A stretch of DNA of 63,320 bases from Sulfitobacter undariae (GTDB lineage: Bacteria; Pseudomonadota; Alphaproteobacteria; Rhodobacterales; Rhodobacteraceae). How positions within the stretch are numbered: position 1 is the stretch's first letter; each line of letters opens with the position of its first letter. Where the stretch lies: the NCBI RefSeq assembly GCF_014196805.1, contig NZ_JACIEI010000020.1, forward strand, positions 1 through 63,320. Direction: 5' to 3'. The position numbers were made by a program, and so were the translations under genes. The notes beneath the pieces were generated by a model. That model saw only the letters and a program-made list of their open reading frames with translations, ran no database searches and was not told the origin of the DNA. Below are positions 9,813 to 20,896 of the stretch, piece by piece.

Positions 9813-12125
9813 ATGCGGCACATAATAGACAGCGGGTCCTCTCCACGGCTCGCAACGATTACAGTCAAACGGCTTTTGCTCCTTGCGGCATTGGCTGTGG
9901 TGAACGGTGTCGTTGCTGGGTTGTTGCCTGCAGGGCATATTCGGCACATTGTAATGGCTGCCGGAATTAGTTTTCTATGTGTGTTTTTCGCTGTCATTTT
10001 ACTGAAACTCTGGTTTTCCTTTCGTCGTGAGCAAAGCCATGACGCTGTTGGGCTTTGTATTCAAAATGACTGGGCGCCTAGTTTTGTCACCACATCGTCT
10101 GGGGAAATCAAGTTTACGAACTTGTCGGCGCAACAGCATTTCGGAGAGAGAAACGGCACGGGAATCTCGACTGTTCTCGAAGGTCATATTGGAAATGGGC
10201 AATCAGTGTTTGCGCGGATGCAGTCGCGGGCTGTCCTGCACGGTGCCGCACGCGAGATGATCACCACGCAAAGAGGGCAGATTTTGGTTTCTGTTCATAC
10301 GATCGAAGTTGATGGGTTTGTCTGGCGGGTTGAGCCGCCCGAGCTTCATGCAGACGATGACAGTTTTGCAAATGCGCCCATATTGCCAATGATTATGGTA
10401 GGGCAAGGCGGCGCGATATTGTCGATGAACCATACTGCCAAGGCATTTATCGGGAGAAGCAGCGAGACATTGCATAGCATTCTGGGCGATCAGGAGGTGG
10501 CAACTGGATCGGTGGTGCAAGTTGGGACATCCAAGGGCATAAAGCCCGCGTTGGCCGCGCAAATGGATGCAGGGGCCGGACGCATTGCGCTCTACCTTTT
10601 GCCCTCGCCAGCGGATGACGGAGGGCTAAGATATTCCAACTGGAAGGTCTTTCAGGATTTGCCGATTCCGATGATCAAGATTGCGCCAGACGGGTGTGTG
10701 CAGTCCTTTAATAGACGTGCACAGGCTCTTATTGGCGTTGTGCTTGAAGAAGGGGCATATCTTCCAACCATGATGGAGGGGCTGGGAAGGTCTATTTCTG
10801 ACTGGCTCGCAGATACTGTTGATGGCCGATTGGGGCAAAAATCCGAATTTCTGCGCTTAACGCGTGGCGATAGAGAAATTTTTGTTCAGGTGACACTCAG
10901 CCGGTTCGTTCAGGATGGTGTGCCTGCGCTGATCGCGGTGTTACACGATGCAACGGAGTTGAAATCACTCGAAGCCCAGTTTGTTCAAAGTCAAAAGATG
11001 CAGGCAATTGGTCAGTTGGCCGGTGGGGTAGCACATGATTTCAACAATTTGCTCACTGCTATTTCTGGTCACTGCGATCTTCTTTTGTTGCGGCATGATC
11101 CCGGCGATATCGAATACAGTGATCTGGTTCAGATCAACCAAAACGCCAATCGGGCGGCTGCTTTGGTAGGCCAGCTCTTGGCATTTTCGCGCAAGCAGAC
11201 GTTACGCCCAGAAATACTGGATATGCGGGACACATTGGCCGACCTTACACATCTGCTGAACCGTCTGGTCGGCGAAAAAGTGACCTTAACATTGAGAAGC
11301 GATCCTGCGCTGCACCCCATCCGTGCGGATAAACGGCAATTGGAGCAGGTGCTTATGAACCTTGTCGTTAATGCACGTGATGCGATGCCGACGGGCGGCG
11401 AAATTCGCATTATTACGGAAACCGAGAGGTTGCTGGAGCCTTTGTCGCGTGATCAGGTCATTGTCCCAACAGGCGAATATATCACGATTAGAGTAAAGGA
11501 TAGCGGGCTAGGGATTGCGCCAGATAAGCTGCCCAAAATTTTTGAGCCATTTTTCACAACCAAACGCATCGGGGAAGGCACAGGGCTGGGATTATCCACG
11601 GCATATGGGATCATCAAACAAACGGGCGGCTATATTTTTGTGGATAGCAAAGAAGGAAAAGGCTCCTGCTTTACCTTATACTTACCTGCATATGTTCAAT
11701 CAAAAGAAGTTGAGAAGTCAGGGCAGCCCGAGGCAGACACAAAAGCTGGTAACACGCCAAACGGGGGGGTGATCCTTCTGGTCGAAGATGAAGCGCCAGT
11801 GAGGGCCTTTGCAAGCCGCGCATTGCGCTTGAAGGGCTATACAGTTCTGGAAGCTGAGAACGCTGAAGTCGCTTTGGCAACACTGGAAGATAGAGACCTG
11901 AAGGTGGATATGTTTGTCACAGATGTCGTGATGCCTGGTATGGATGGCCCTAGCTGGGTGCGTGAGGCGCTTAAAACACGACCAGAAGTGAGCGTCATTT
12001 TTGTATCCGGCTACGCAGAAGACAGTCTTGGTGAGGCCCAAAAACAGATCCCGAACTCGGCCTTCCTGCCCAAGCCTTTTTCGTTAAGTGATCTCACGGA
12101 AGCGGTGAATAAACTACTCGGCTAA
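9813..12125 (+). CDS. cckA: Hybrid sensor histidine kinase, CckA type
   Basis: 770 aa. Two hydrophobic segments near residues 22-42 and 48-70 anchor it in the inner membrane. PAS-like regions follow (about 180-390), then a HisKA domain with the CckA-style H-box AHDFNNLLTAISGHCDLLLL, a HATPase domain (NLVVNARDAMPTGG, GTGLGLSTAYG), and a C-terminal receiver (ILLVEDEAPVRA, DVVMPGMDG, lysine in LPKPF). In alphaproteobacteria CckA sends phosphate through ChpT to CtrA and controls cell cycle, motility and gene transfer agents. The stop overlaps the stop of the convergent sulfotransferase-like gene. Confidence 0.88.
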   Translation: MRHIIDSGSSPRLATITVKRLLLLAALAVVNGVVAGLLPAGHIRHIVMAAGISFLCVFFAVILLKLWFSFRREQSHDAVGLCIQNDWAPSFVTTSSGEIKFTNLSAQQHFGERNGTGISTVLEGHIGNGQSVFARMQSRAVLHGAAREMITTQRGQILVSVHTIEVDGFVWRVEPPELHADDDSFANAPILPMIMVGQGGAILSMNHTAKAFIGRSSETLHSILGDQEVATGSVVQVGTSKGIKPALAAQMDAGAGRIALYLLPSPADDGGLRYSNWKVFQDLPIPMIKIAPDGCVQSFNRRAQALIGVVLEEGAYLPTMMEGLGRSISDWLADTVDGRLGQKSEFLRLTRGDREIFVQVTLSRFVQDGVPALIAVLHDATELKSLEAQFVQSQKMQAIGQLAGGVAHDFNNLLTAISGHCDLLLLRHDPGDIEYSDLVQINQNANRAAALVGQLLAFSRKQTLRPEILDMRDTLADLTHLLNRLVGEKVTLTLRSDPALHPIRADKRQLEQVLMNLVVNARDAMPTGGEIRIITETERLLEPLSRDQVIVPTGEYITIRVKDSGLGIAPDKLPKIFEPFFTTKRIGEGTGLGLSTAYGIIKQTGGYIFVDSKEGKGSCFTLYLPAYVQSKEVEKSGQPEADTKAGNTPNGGVILLVEDEAPVRAFASRALRLKGYTVLEAENAEVALATLEDRDLKVDMFVTDVVMPGMDGPSWVREALKTRPEVSVIFVSGYAEDSLGEAQKQIPNSAFLPKPFSLSDLTEAVNKLLG

Positions 12126-12721
12126 CTTTGAGAGATGCTGTCATAGAGGGCGAACTCTTCGGCAAATTTACGGCGAAACCGCATCTCTACATCTGCTGAA
12201 AGAGTGATTTCCAATTCGGGTGACACGTTTTCGCGCTCCAGAGATAATTTAACCTCCAGCCTTTCTTCTAGGAAGGCCTTGAGGCGCGGTTGGTCTTCAT
12301 AGCTGAAAAGATGTGTCACGCCAGTGCCGTTAGGCTGGCGTTCCAGAAACTTGAGCTGGCTGCCGACTTCGGCAAATCCGGGACGTTTGCCTTGCATGTA
12401 AGCAAGCACAAATTCATCAAAGGTGATTCCAAAGGTATTGTTTGGTTTATCCACCATAAATGGCCGTTGGCGATAACGATACCAGCTGCTGAGCCAGCTT
12501 ATGGGATCACGCATTACGGCCATAAGTTCCATTTCAGCGTTACAAACGTTCTGGAACATGGGGCGAATGAAACGATTGTACCGATAAACTGGAGCATGTT
12601 TTAGGAGAGGCGGATTCGCGATCACTAAATCAGCACGTGGCGCCAACGCTGTCTGATAGGCGGTTGTCCCCGTTTTAGGTACGGATAGAAACGCCAAGCG
12701 TTCCTTAAAGAAAACAAGCAT
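12122..12721 (-). CDS. Sulfotransferase-fold protein of unknown substrate
   Basis: 199 aa. The N-terminal segment LAFLSVPKTGTTAYQTAL is the PAPS 5'-phosphosulfate loop of the sulfotransferase/P-loop fold, and VMRDPISWLSSWYRYR matches the 3'-phosphate-binding region. The protein is shorter than typical sulfotransferases. From memory, relatives next to recA in roseobacters are sometimes labelled gamma-glutamyl kinase, which the motifs here do not support. It is transcribed towards cckA with overlapping stop codons. The substrate is not evident. Confidence 0.65.
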   Translation of the reverse strand: MLVFFKERLAFLSVPKTGTTAYQTALAPRADLVIANPPLLKHAPVYRYNRFIRPMFQNVCNAEMELMAVMRDPISWLSSWYRYRQRPFMVDKPNNTFGITFDEFVLAYMQGKRPGFAEVGSQLKFLERQPNGTGVTHLFSYEDQPRLKAFLEERLEVKLSLERENVSPELEITLSADVEMRFRRKFAEEFALYDSISQS

Positions 12722-12842
12722 CTACGGCCTCCATTTGCTCTAACATACATGGTGACAGAGCCATAAACAACTTTTTAACCAATAACCGATCATGATGCAG
12801 TAGGAAAAAATCGATTGAAATGTTCTTCTTTTGTATCCATAA

Positions 12843-12857
12843 GAACATTAGCAGAAC
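12843..12857. promoter_or_regulatory. SOS box (LexA operator) of recA
   Basis: GAAC-ATTAGCA-GAAC is an exact match to the alphaproteobacterial LexA operator GTTC-N7-GTTC read on the other strand. It lies 67 bases before the recA start codon, in the right place to cover the promoter. A second, imperfect half-site pair (GTTC-N7-GTAT) starts at 12822. Confidence 0.85.
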
Positions 12858-12923
12858 ATAACCGCTGGGCAACTGTGGCGATTGCCGCCGCCGTTCCCCT
12901 GTGACAGTAAGGGACGAACCCAA

Positions 12924-13994
12924 ATGGCAACGGCAGATCTTTTGAATATGGATAAGAAATCGGCAGACAAGCAAAAGGCGCTCGATAGCGCGCTGGCGCA
13001 AATCGAACGGCAGTTCGGTAAAGGCTCAATCATGAAGCTGGGAACAGCGGGCGCGATACAAGATATCACGGCGTGCTCTACCGGTTCCTTGGGGCTTGAT
13101 ATCGCATTAGGCATCGGCGGCCTGCCAATGGGCCGTATCATTGAAATTTACGGGCCTGAATCTTCTGGTAAAACAACGCTGACGCTGCATTGCGTTGCGG
13201 AACAGCAAAAGATGGGCGGCGTTTGCGCGTTTGTGGATGCAGAACATGCGCTTGATCCGCAATACGCTAAAAAGCTGGGCGTCGACATTGACGAATTGCT
13301 GATCTCACAGCCCGACACGGGCGAGCAGGCTCTCGAGATTGTGGACACGCTGGTACGTTCTGGCGCCGTGAACATGGTTGTGGTCGATTCGGTTGCGGCA
13401 CTGACGCCAAAGTCCGAACTTGAAGGCGAAATGGGCGATAGTTCTGTTGGTGTTCAGGCGCGTTTGATGAGTAAAGCAATGCGCAAGCTGACCAGCTCTA
13501 TTTCACGTTCGAACTGCATGGTGATCTTTATCAACCAAATCCGGATGAAAATTGGTGTTATGTTTGGCTCTCCTGAAACGACAACAGGTGGCAACGCGCT
13601 TAAATTCTATTCCTCTGTACGTCTGGATATCCGCCGCATCGGTTCTCTCAAGGACCGCGACGAAGTGGTGGGCAACCAGACCCGCGTGAAGGTTGTGAAA
13701 AACAAAGTGGCAGCGCCGTTTAAGCAGGTCGAATTTGATATCATGTACGGTGAAGGCATCTCCAAAATGGGCGAATTGCTGGACATGGGCGTGAAGGCCG
13801 GAATCGTGGACAAATCAGGTAGTTGGTTCTCTTGTGGGGACGAGCGGATCGGGCAGGGGCGTGAGAATGCCAAAACCTACCTGCGTGAACATCCAGAGAT
13901 GGCAATGGATATCGAAGACAAAATCCGCGCTTCGCATGGTCTTGACTTCAACGGTTCTGAAAACTTGGATGATCCTGATATTTTGGACGATTGA
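12924..13994 (+). CDS. recA: Recombinase RecA
   Basis: The protein is 356 aa from ATG 12924; the upstream ATG at 12882 would lie too close to the SOS box. RecA binds single-stranded DNA with ATP, drives strand exchange and triggers LexA self-cleavage. Walker [10 protein letters not shown] begins at residue 77, and VVVDSVAAL is Walker B. The family motif around [15 protein letters not shown] (L2 loop, then GGNALKFY) is intact, and an acidic C-terminus ends DDPDILDD. Expression is expected to be DNA-damage inducible through the operator at 12843. A terminator follows. Confidence 0.97.
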   Translation: MATADLLNMDKKSADKQKALDSALAQIERQFGKGSIMKLGTAGAIQDITACSTGSLGLDIALGIGGLPMGRIIEIYGPESSGKTTLTLHCVAEQQKMGGVCAFVDAEHALDPQYAKKLGVDIDELLISQPDTGEQALEIVDTLVRSGAVNMVVVDSVAALTPKSELEGEMGDSSVGVQARLMSKAMRKLTSSISRSNCMVIFINQIRMKIGVMFGSPETTTGGNALKFYSSVRLDIRRIGSLKDRDEVVGNQTRVKVVKNKVAAPFKQVEFDIMYGEGISKMGELLDMGVKAGIVDKSGSWFSCGDERIGQGRENAKTYLREHPEMAMDIEDKIRASHGLDFNGSENLDDPDILDD

Positions 13995-14019
13995 TCCGGT
14001 AACGCAGGACATAAAACAG

Positions 14020-14056
14020 AAAAAGGGTGTGGGCCGTGGGGTCCACGCCCTTTTTT
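14020..14056 (+). terminator. Rho-independent terminator of recA
   Basis: An A-rich flank, then GGGTGTGG (14025-14032) pairs with CCACGCCC (14043-14050) with one G-T pair, followed by six T (14051-14056). It lies 26 bases after the recA stop and separates it from alaS. Confidence 0.85.
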
Positions 14057-14134
14057 AATGCGCACCTGTGGACAGAGCCATGCGCCAAGGGTATCTGGAA
14101 TGCATATTTTCGCGTGCCCAAAAGGACGGACATC

Positions 14135-16789
14135 ATGCAAACGCTTAACGAAATCCGGTCAAGTTTTCTGAACTATTTCGGGGATAACGGCCACGCAATC
14201 GTGCCGTCCAGCCCTTTGGTGCCACGTAACGACCCTACGCTCATGTTCACAGCCGCTGGAATGGTACAGTTCAAAAACCTGTTCACTGGTGTTGAAACAC
14301 GTGATTATTCCCGTGCCACAAGCGCACAAAAATGTGTGCGCGCTGGCGGCAAGCATAATGATCTCGACAATGTGGGTTACACGGCACGCCACCACACGTT
14401 TTTTGAGATGCTGGGCAACTTCAGCTTTGGCGACTACTTTAAAGAAGACGCTATTCCAATGGCTTGGGACCTGTTAACCAAGGTTTTCGGCATTGATGCC
14501 TCGCGCCTGTTGGTGACCGTTTACCACACGGATGACGAAGCGGTTGAAATTTGGAAGAAACATGCAGGTCTGAGTGATGATCGCATCATTCGTATCGCCA
14601 CAGATGATAACTTCTGGTCCGCTGGTCCGACAGGCCCCTGTGGCCCTTGCACCGAGATTTTCTATGATCACGGCGATCACATCTGGGGCGGACCTCCGGG
14701 ATCGCCTGAGGAAGATGGCGACCGTTTTGTGGAAATTTGGAACCTCGTGTTCATGCAATATGAACAGTTCGAGGATGGCACACGCCGTGATCTGCCTAAC
14801 AAATCGATTGATACGGGCATGGGGATCGAGCGGGTTGCGGCCTTGCTTCAAGGGACCAATGATAACTACGCAACGGATTTGATGCGTAGCCTGATCGAGG
14901 CCTCTGCAAATGCGACCAGCAGCGATCCAGATGGCCCCGGCAAAACCCACCACCGCGTGATTGCGGATCACCTGCGTTCTACTTCGTTTTTGATGGCCGA
15001 TGGCGTCATGCCGAGTAACGATGGCCGGGGATATGTTCTGCGGCGTATTATGCGCCGTGCCATGCGTCACGCGCATTTGCTGGGTGTCCAAGACCCGTTG
15101 ATGCACCGTCTTGTGCCCGCCTTGGTCGCTCAGATGGGCCAAGCCTATCCAGAGCTGGGCCAAGCTCAAAGCATGATTGAGCAAACTTTGCTCCAAGAGG
15201 AAACGCGTTTCCGTCAAACGCTTGATCGGGGTCTCAAGTTGCTGGATGAGGAGCTAGTCTTGCTGCCAGAAGGCGCAAATCTGCCCGGCGCGTCGGCTTT
15301 TAAGCTTTATGATACATTCGGTTTCCCGCTTGATCTGACCCAAGACGCCTTGCGCGAAAAAGGCCGTGCGGTCGACACGGACGGGTTTGATACTGCAATG
15401 GCCGAGCAAAAGGCAAAAGCGCGTGCCGCTTGGTCTGGTTCAGGTGAGGCCGCAGATGCTGCGATCTGGTTTGACGTTGCTGACAAATCCGGCCTGACCG
15501 AATTTTTGGGATATGACACTGAAACCGCTGAAGGCAAAATTGCCGCATTGGTCCAAGATGGCAAGGCCGTCGTACAGGCGAATGCAGGCGACGAGGTGCA
15601 GATCGCGCTGAACCAAACGCCATTTTATGCCGAAAGCGGCGGCCAATTGGGCGATACAGGGCTGATCACAACCCAAACCGGCACTGCGCGTATTACAGAC
15701 ACGCGTAAGGCTGCGGGTGTAATTATTCACTTTGCAAAAGTTGAAAAGGGTAGCATTTCCAAGGATCAATCAGCCGTTCTTGATGTGGATCACACGCGCC
15801 GCACTGCGATCCGCGCAAACCATTCCGCAACCCACTTGCTGCACGAAGCCTTGCGTCACGCCTTGGGTGATCATGTCGCGCAGCGCGGATCGTTGAATGC
15901 ACAAGACCGTCTGCGTTTTGATTTCAGTCACAACGAAGCGATCAGCTCTGACGATCTTGCGCGGGTAGAGACAGAGGTGAATGCGTATATTCGCCAAAAC
16001 ACCCCCGTTGAGACCCGTATCATGACACCGGATGACGCACGTGCCCTTGGCGCGCAGGCGCTGTTTGGTGAAAAATACGGCGACGAAGTGCGCGTTGTGT
16101 CGATGGGCCTGCAAGATGGGTCAAAGAAAGGGGCGGATGGTAACACCTATTCGCTGGAGCTTTGCGGGGGCACACATGTGCGCCGTACGGGCGATATTGG
16201 TGCCTTTGTGATGTTGGGCGACAGTGCCAGCAGTGCAGGCGTTCGCCGGATAGAGGCGCTGACAGGCGAAGCTGCTCTAAAGCATTTGCGCGATCAGGAC
16301 AGCCTGTTGGCTCAAACCGCCTTGGAACTCAAAAGCCCATCATCTTCTGTGCCAGAACGGGTCCGCGCCTTGATGGATGAACGCCGCAGCCTTGCGAATG
16401 AGGTTGCACAATTGCGCCGTGAATTGGCAATGTCTGGTGGTAGTAGCGATCAAGATGTGCGTGAAATCAACGGGGTATCCTTCGTTTCTCAGGTCCTGAC
16501 TGGTATCACAGGTAAAGACTTGCCTGCCTTGATGGATGAACACAAAGCCCGCATTGGCTCGGGTGCTGTGCTTCTTATTGCCGATACGGGTGACAAGGCC
16601 GCTGTTGCCGCAGGTGTCACCGATGATCTCAAAGGCACGCTCTCTGCTGTTGATATCCTACGTGCCGCTGTGGCCGAATTGGGGGGTAAGGGCGGCGGTG
16701 GTCGTCCTGATATGGCTCAGGGTGGTGGGGCCTCGGCCGAGAACGCACAAGCGGCCATTGCCGCCGCAGAAACCGTGATTAAAGGATAA
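14135..16789 (+). CDS. alaS: Alanyl-tRNA synthetase
   Basis: 884 aa from ATG 14135, preceded by AAGGA (14122-14126); the upstream in-frame ATG at 14027 lies inside the recA terminator. The class II catalytic core opens [15 protein letters not shown] and includes [18 protein letters not shown]. The editing domain has the zinc site H563-SAT-H567 and CGGTH (Cys677, His681). The C-terminal C-Ala region is Gly-rich ([16 protein letters not shown]). It charges tRNA-Ala and clears Ser and Gly mischarging. A DUF1330 gene follows five bases later and may be co-transcribed. Confidence 0.96.
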   Translation: MQTLNEIRSSFLNYFGDNGHAIVPSSPLVPRNDPTLMFTAAGMVQFKNLFTGVETRDYSRATSAQKCVRAGGKHNDLDNVGYTARHHTFFEMLGNFSFGDYFKEDAIPMAWDLLTKVFGIDASRLLVTVYHTDDEAVEIWKKHAGLSDDRIIRIATDDNFWSAGPTGPCGPCTEIFYDHGDHIWGGPPGSPEEDGDRFVEIWNLVFMQYEQFEDGTRRDLPNKSIDTGMGIERVAALLQGTNDNYATDLMRSLIEASANATSSDPDGPGKTHHRVIADHLRSTSFLMADGVMPSNDGRGYVLRRIMRRAMRHAHLLGVQDPLMHRLVPALVAQMGQAYPELGQAQSMIEQTLLQEETRFRQTLDRGLKLLDEELVLLPEGANLPGASAFKLYDTFGFPLDLTQDALREKGRAVDTDGFDTAMAEQKAKARAAWSGSGEAADAAIWFDVADKSGLTEFLGYDTETAEGKIAALVQDGKAVVQANAGDEVQIALNQTPFYAESGGQLGDTGLITTQTGTARITDTRKAAGVIIHFAKVEKGSISKDQSAVLDVDHTRRTAIRANHSATHLLHEALRHALGDHVAQRGSLNAQDRLRFDFSHNEAISSDDLARVETEVNAYIRQNTPVETRIMTPDDARALGAQALFGEKYGDEVRVVSMGLQDGSKKGADGNTYSLELCGGTHVRRTGDIGAFVMLGDSASSAGVRRIEALTGEAALKHLRDQDSLLAQTALELKSPSSSVPERVRALMDERRSLANEVAQLRRELAMSGGSSDQDVREINGVSFVSQVLTGITGKDLPALMDEHKARIGSGAVLLIADTGDKAAVAAGVTDDLKGTLSAVDILRAAVAELGGKGGGGRPDMAQGGGASAENAQAAIAAAETVIKG

Positions 16790-16794
16790 AATTT

Positions 16795-17082
16795 ATGCCT
16801 GCACTTTGGATTGCCCACGTTACCGTAACGGACGAAGAAGCTTATAAAAAATATGCGGCAGGTGCGACTGTCGCAATTGCGGAAAACGGGGGCGAATTTA
16901 TCGCCCGTGGGGGCCGTTTTGTTCAGCTGGAGGGGAAGGAACGGCCACGCAATGTGGTTGCCCGTTTCCCCGACGTGGAAACAGCAGAAAAATGCTATTA
17001 CTCAGATGCTTACCAAGCGGCGCTCGCCTTTGCAAAAGATGCATCTGAACGTGAGTTGATGATCATTGAGACCACGGAGTAA
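16795..17082 (+). CDS. DUF1330 family protein
   Basis: 95 aa with the DUF1330 pattern: a leading strand WIAHVTVTD, 'Y..Y', the strand FIARGGRF, and 'YYSDAYQAAL' near the end. These are small dimeric alpha-beta (ferredoxin-like) proteins of unknown function. It starts five bases after alaS, so it is probably on the same transcript. A strong terminator follows. Confidence 0.8.
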   Translation: MPALWIAHVTVTDEEAYKKYAAGATVAIAENGGEFIARGGRFVQLEGKERPRNVVARFPDVETAEKCYYSDAYQAALAFAKDASERELMIIETTE

Positions 17083-17146
17083 GCGCATCTAGCGCTTACT
17101 CTCCATAGCTTTCACGCGGTGCTCTAGCAGCCCGTATATTCCAGAC

Positions 17147-17180
17147 AAAAAAGGGCGCTCCGTTTCGGAGCGCCCTTTTT
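17147..17180. terminator. Bidirectional terminator between DUF1330 gene and typA
   Basis: GGGCGCTCCG (17153-17162) and CGGAGCGCCC (17166-17175) form a perfect 10-bp stem with a 3-base loop. A-tracts on the left and T-tracts on the right let it stop transcription from both convergent genes. Confidence 0.93.
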
Positions 17181-17198
17181 AATTCAACTATGTGCCCG

Positions 17199-19016
17199 TT
17201 AGGCAGATTTTGACATCCGCTTACGCTCATGCGGGTCAAGGTAACGCTTGCGCAGACGGATCGCGTTTGGCGTCACTTCCACCAGCTCATCGTCGTCGAT
17301 GTAAGCAATCGCTTCTTCAAGGCTCAGCGTGATTGGCGTGGTCAAACGAACCGCTTCATCCGTACCAGAGGCACGTACGTTGGTCAGCTGTTTACCTTTC
17401 AACGGGTTCACTTCCAGATCGTTCTCACGGCTGTGTTCACCAATGATCATACCTTGATACACATCTGTCTGTGCGCCAAGGAAGAACTTACCACGGTCTT
17501 CCAGCTTCCAAAGAGCGAAGGAAACAGTAACACCGTTTTCCATGGAGATCAGAACGCCAGCGCGACGGCCTGGGATCTTACCTTTGTGCGGTGCCCAGCT
17601 GTGGAATACGCGGTTGATAACGCCTGTGCCGCGTGTGTCGGTCAGGAATTCACCGTGATAACCGATAAGGCCACGTGAAGGAACATGTGCGATGATGCGG
17701 GTCTTGCCAGCACCGGCAGGGCGCATTTCGACAAGTTCGCCTTTACGCACGCCTGTGATCTTTTCGATCACTGCGCCGGAGTATTCGTCATCCACGTCGA
17801 TTGTGGCTTCTTCGATGGGTTCATGACGCACACCGTCGATGTCCTGAAACAGAACCTGTGGGCGCGAGATAGAAAGCTCAAAACCTTCGCGGCGCATGTT
17901 CTCAATCAGAACACCCATCTGCAATTCGCCACGGCCAGCAACTTCGAATGAATCGCCTGTTGGGCTATCAGTCACTTTGATCGCAACGTTGGATTCTGCT
18001 TCTTTCATCAGACGGTCACGAATAACGCGCGACTGTACTTTTTTACCATCACGGCCAGCAAGCGGGCTGTCGTTGATGCCGAAAGTCACGGTGATCGTTG
18101 GCGGATCGATTGGCTGTGCCGGAATTGCGTCGACCACTGATGTATCTGACAGTGTGTCAGCAACGGTTGCTTTGGACATACCGGCAATTGACACGATGTC
18201 GCCTGCTTCGGCTAGTTCAATGGCTGTTTGATCCAAGCCGCGGAATGCCAGAATTTTGGTGGCGCGGAAGTTTTCGATCAATGTGCCGTCACGTGACATG
18301 GCTTTGATCGCCTGACCTGCTTTCAATGTGCCCGATTCGACACGGCCTGTCAGCAGACGGCCCAAGAACGGATCGCCGCCCAAGGTTGTTGCCAGCATGG
18401 TGAATGGCTTGTCGTTGTCTGCGATTTGCTTTGGAGCAGGGACGTGCTTGAGAACCAGTTCAAACAAAGCGCTCAGGTCTTTGCGTGGGCCGTCCAGTTC
18501 CATGTCGGCCCAGCCAGAGCGGCCCGATGCGTACATGTGCGGGAAATCAAGTTGCTCGTCGGTGGCGTCGAGGCTTGCGAATAGGTCAAAGCACTCATCC
18601 AGCGCACGATCAGGTTCGCCGTCGGATTTATCAACTTTGTTGATAACCACGATAGGACGCAGGCCCAGCTTAAGGGCTTTTGACGTTACGAATTTGGTCT
18701 GTGGCATTGGACCTTCGGCCGCATCTACCAGCAGAACAACACCGTCAACCATGGACAGGATACGTTCAACTTCGCCACCAAAGTCAGCGTGACCAGGCGT
18801 GTCAACGATGTTGATACGTGTGCCTTTCCACTCGACCGATGTTGGCTTGGCAAAAATCGTGATGCCGCGCTCGCGCTCCAGATCGTTGCTGTCCATAGCG
18901 CGCTCGGTTGTCGCTTGGTTCTCACGGTAGGTGCCGGATTGTTTCAGAAGTTCGTCCACCAGCGTCGTCTTGCCGTGGTCAACGTGTGCGATAATCGCGA
19001 TGTTGCGCAGATCCAT
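17199..19016 (-). CDS. typA: Ribosome-associated translational GTPase TypA/BipA
   Basis: 605 aa with the full translational GTPase order: G1 [10 protein letters not shown] near residue 10, the switch/G2 region RGITI, G3 [15 protein letters not shown]4 NKVDK. These are followed by domain II, EF-G-like domains III and V ([20 protein letters not shown]) and the BipA C-terminal domain. It binds 70S ribosomes and aids 50S assembly and stress or cold growth. It is monocistronic and convergent to the alaS operon, with which it shares the terminator at 17147. Confidence 0.95.
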   Translation of the reverse strand: MDLRNIAIIAHVDHGKTTLVDELLKQSGTYRENQATTERAMDSNDLERERGITIFAKPTSVEWKGTRINIVDTPGHADFGGEVERILSMVDGVVLLVDAAEGPMPQTKFVTSKALKLGLRPIVVINKVDKSDGEPDRALDECFDLFASLDATDEQLDFPHMYASGRSGWADMELDGPRKDLSALFELVLKHVPAPKQIADNDKPFTMLATTLGGDPFLGRLLTGRVESGTLKAGQAIKAMSRDGTLIENFRATKILAFRGLDQTAIELAEAGDIVSIAGMSKATVADTLSDTSVVDAIPAQPIDPPTITVTFGINDSPLAGRDGKKVQSRVIRDRLMKEAESNVAIKVTDSPTGDSFEVAGRGELQMGVLIENMRREGFELSISRPQVLFQDIDGVRHEPIEEATIDVDDEYSGAVIEKITGVRKGELVEMRPAGAGKTRIIAHVPSRGLIGYHGEFLTDTRGTGVINRVFHSWAPHKGKIPGRRAGVLISMENGVTVSFALWKLEDRGKFFLGAQTDVYQGMIIGEHSRENDLEVNPLKGKQLTNVRASGTDEAVRLTTPITLSLEEAIAYIDDDELVEVTPNAIRLRKRYLDPHERKRMSKSA

Positions 19017-19119
19017 TTGGAATACCTTGTCTCAGGGGATTGAGCCGCCTCTACCGTGCATCCGCAGCAAAGGCCAGAAAAAAACCACTATAATGTCTGT
19101 TTGGGGCGTTTCCGCCGCT

Positions 19120-19452
19120 TTAGTGTGGTGAGGATGTCGAAAATAGGTGAATGACTGCGATCCCTCCGATAATCAGGAGCAGCCCAATAATGGCGGCAAA
19201 ATCCAGTTTTTGACCAAAGACAACCCAGCCAATGGTCGCAATCAGGACGATGCCCAGCCCGCTCCATAACGCGTAAACCACACCTACAGGTAAGGTGCGC
19301 AAGGTCATGGACAGCAGATAGAAGGACACAGCATAGGCAACCACCACCACAATGGACGGGCCAATCCGAGAGAATTGTTGGCTGGCTTGCAATGCGGTTG
19401 TACCGATGGTTTCGGCCAAGACGGCCAACGCAAGGATCAGATAGACAGGCAT
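19120..19452 (-). CDS. Small multidrug resistance (SMR) efflux protein
   Basis: 110 aa with four membrane helices. The essential glutamate is in helix 1 (LAVLAETIGTTAL, Glu14), and helix 3 carries ALWSGLGIVL, typical of EmrE-like exchangers of cations or guanidinium for protons. It stands alone between icd and typA. Whether it is the drug-exporting (Qac/Emr) or guanidinium-exporting (Gdx) type is not certain. The ureohydrolase in this window is 12 kb away. Confidence 0.85.
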   Translation of the reverse strand: MPVYLILALAVLAETIGTTALQASQQFSRIGPSIVVVVAYAVSFYLLSMTLRTLPVGVVYALWSGLGIVLIATIGWVVFGQKLDFAAIIGLLLIIGGIAVIHLFSTSSPH

Positions 19453-19543
19453 AGAGCAGGGGCTTTCAGTGGGGCAATGGGGCGCACCATAGCGGCAGAA
19501 CGTAACAGTTGATCGTTACTTCTGATCGTAGGTGCGGAAATAG

Positions 19544-19573
19544 ACAAGGGCCGCAAATTTTGCAGCCCTTGTT
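19544..19573 (-). terminator. Hairpin after icd
   Basis: ACAAGGG ... CCCTTGT inverted repeat (19544-19550 with 19567-19573) plus inner GC/TGC pairing. It lies 20 bases past the icd stop on the minus strand. There is no long T-run. Confidence 0.6.
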
Positions 19574-19592
19574 TGGTCATGCGAACTGAGTG

Positions 19593-20807
19593 CTAACCCT
19601 CCAAGGCTTTGCTCAAGTTCTGGTCAACCTTTTCTAGGAAACCCATTGTGGTCAACCAACCTTGGTCAGGGCCAACCAGCAACGCGAGGTCTTTGGTCAT
19701 GTGCCCGGCTTCGACCGTATCCACGAGAACCTTCTCCAACGTCTCGGCAAAGCTGGTGAGGGCGGCGTTGCCATCTAGTTTGCCGCGATGCTTGAGCCCG
19801 CCTGTCCATGCGTAGATGGACGCGATGGAGTTGGTCGACGTCTCTTCGCTCTTTTGGTGCTGGCGGTAGTGGCGCGTTACGGTGCCGTGCGCGGCTTCTG
19901 CCTCTACCGTCTGGCCATCGGGGGTCATCAAAACCGAAGTCATCAACCCAAGTGAGCCAAAGCCCTGCGCCACTGTGTCGGACTGTACATCACCGTCATA
20001 GTTTTTGCAGGCCCATACATAGCCGCCGTTCCATTTCATCGCGCAGGCAACCATATCGTCGATCAAGCGATGCTCATATGTGATGCCCGCTTCTTTGAAC
20101 TTATCTGCAAACTCGGCGTCGAACGTTTGTTGAAAAAGTTCAAGGAACCTACCGTCATATTGTTTTAGGATGGTGTTTTTTGTTGAAAGATATACAGGCC
20201 ATCCCATGTTCAAGCCATAGTTAAGCGAAGCGCGGGCGAAGTCTATGATGGATTTGTCAAGGTTGTACATGGCCATAACCACGCCGGAATCAGGTGCATC
20301 AAACACCTCACGCTCAATCACTGTACCGTCTTCGCCGACGAATTTGAGGGATAGCTTACCCGCACTTGGGAATTTGAAATCGGTTGCGCGGTATTGGTCT
20401 CCATAGGCATGGCGGCCCACTACAATCGGCTTGGTCCACCCCGGCACAAGGCGCGGAACGTTTTTGCAGATGATCGGCTGGCGAAAAATCACACCGCCCA
20501 AAATGTTGCGGATTGTCCCGTTGGGCGAACGCCACATTTCTTTCAGGCCAAACTCTTCGACACGCGCTTCATCGGGCGTGATGGTCGCACATTTGACGCC
20601 GACGCCGTATTTCTTGATCGCTTCTGCGGCATCGATTGTAATTTGGTCATTTGTGTCATCGCGGGCCTCAATGCCCAAATCATAATACTTCAGATCGATA
20701 TCAAGGTAAGGCAGGATCAGCTTTTTCTTGATAAAGTCCCAGATGATGCGGGTCATTTCGTCCCCGTCGAGTTCGACAACAGGGTTTTCTACCTTGATCT
20801 TGGACAT
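19593..20807 (-). CDS. icd: NADP-dependent isocitrate dehydrogenase (eukaryote-like type II)
   Basis: 404 aa from ATG 20807 (AAAGGA upstream). The N-terminus [20 protein letters not shown] and the segment DLGIEARD are those of the homodimeric type II enzymes shared by alphaproteobacteria and eukaryotic cytosol or mitochondria, not the E. coli type. It converts isocitrate and NADP+ to 2-oxoglutarate in the TCA cycle. The C-terminal half has [14 protein letters not shown], the NADP-binding region. Single gene with a hairpin downstream. Confidence 0.95.
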   Translation of the reverse strand: MSKIKVENPVVELDGDEMTRIIWDFIKKKLILPYLDIDLKYYDLGIEARDDTNDQITIDAAEAIKKYGVGVKCATITPDEARVEEFGLKEMWRSPNGTIRNILGGVIFRQPIICKNVPRLVPGWTKPIVVGRHAYGDQYRATDFKFPSAGKLSLKFVGEDGTVIEREVFDAPDSGVVMAMYNLDKSIIDFARASLNYGLNMGWPVYLSTKNTILKQYDGRFLELFQQTFDAEFADKFKEAGITYEHRLIDDMVACAMKWNGGYVWACKNYDGDVQSDTVAQGFGSLGLMTSVLMTPDGQTVEAEAAHGTVTRHYRQHQKSEETSTNSIASIYAWTGGLKHRGKLDGNAALTSFAETLEKVLVDTVEAGHMTKDLALLVGPDQGWLTTMGFLEKVDQNLSKALEG

Positions 20808-20896
20808 GGGGATTCCTTTGAGGAGGGGTTTCGCGCGGATCATAGCGCGAATCCGTTAACAAAGGAAGTCGGTATACGATTGCATACCGTTGAGGG

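Noticed and set aside
12822..12836. A second SOS-like site (GTTC-N7-GTAT) before recA
   Set aside because: The second half departs from GTTC at two of four bases. The exact match is the one at 12843-12857.
14474..15217. 247-codon minus-strand frame across alaS
   Set aside because: It lies wholly inside alaS, which has class II synthetase motifs. No ribosome site or domain supports it.
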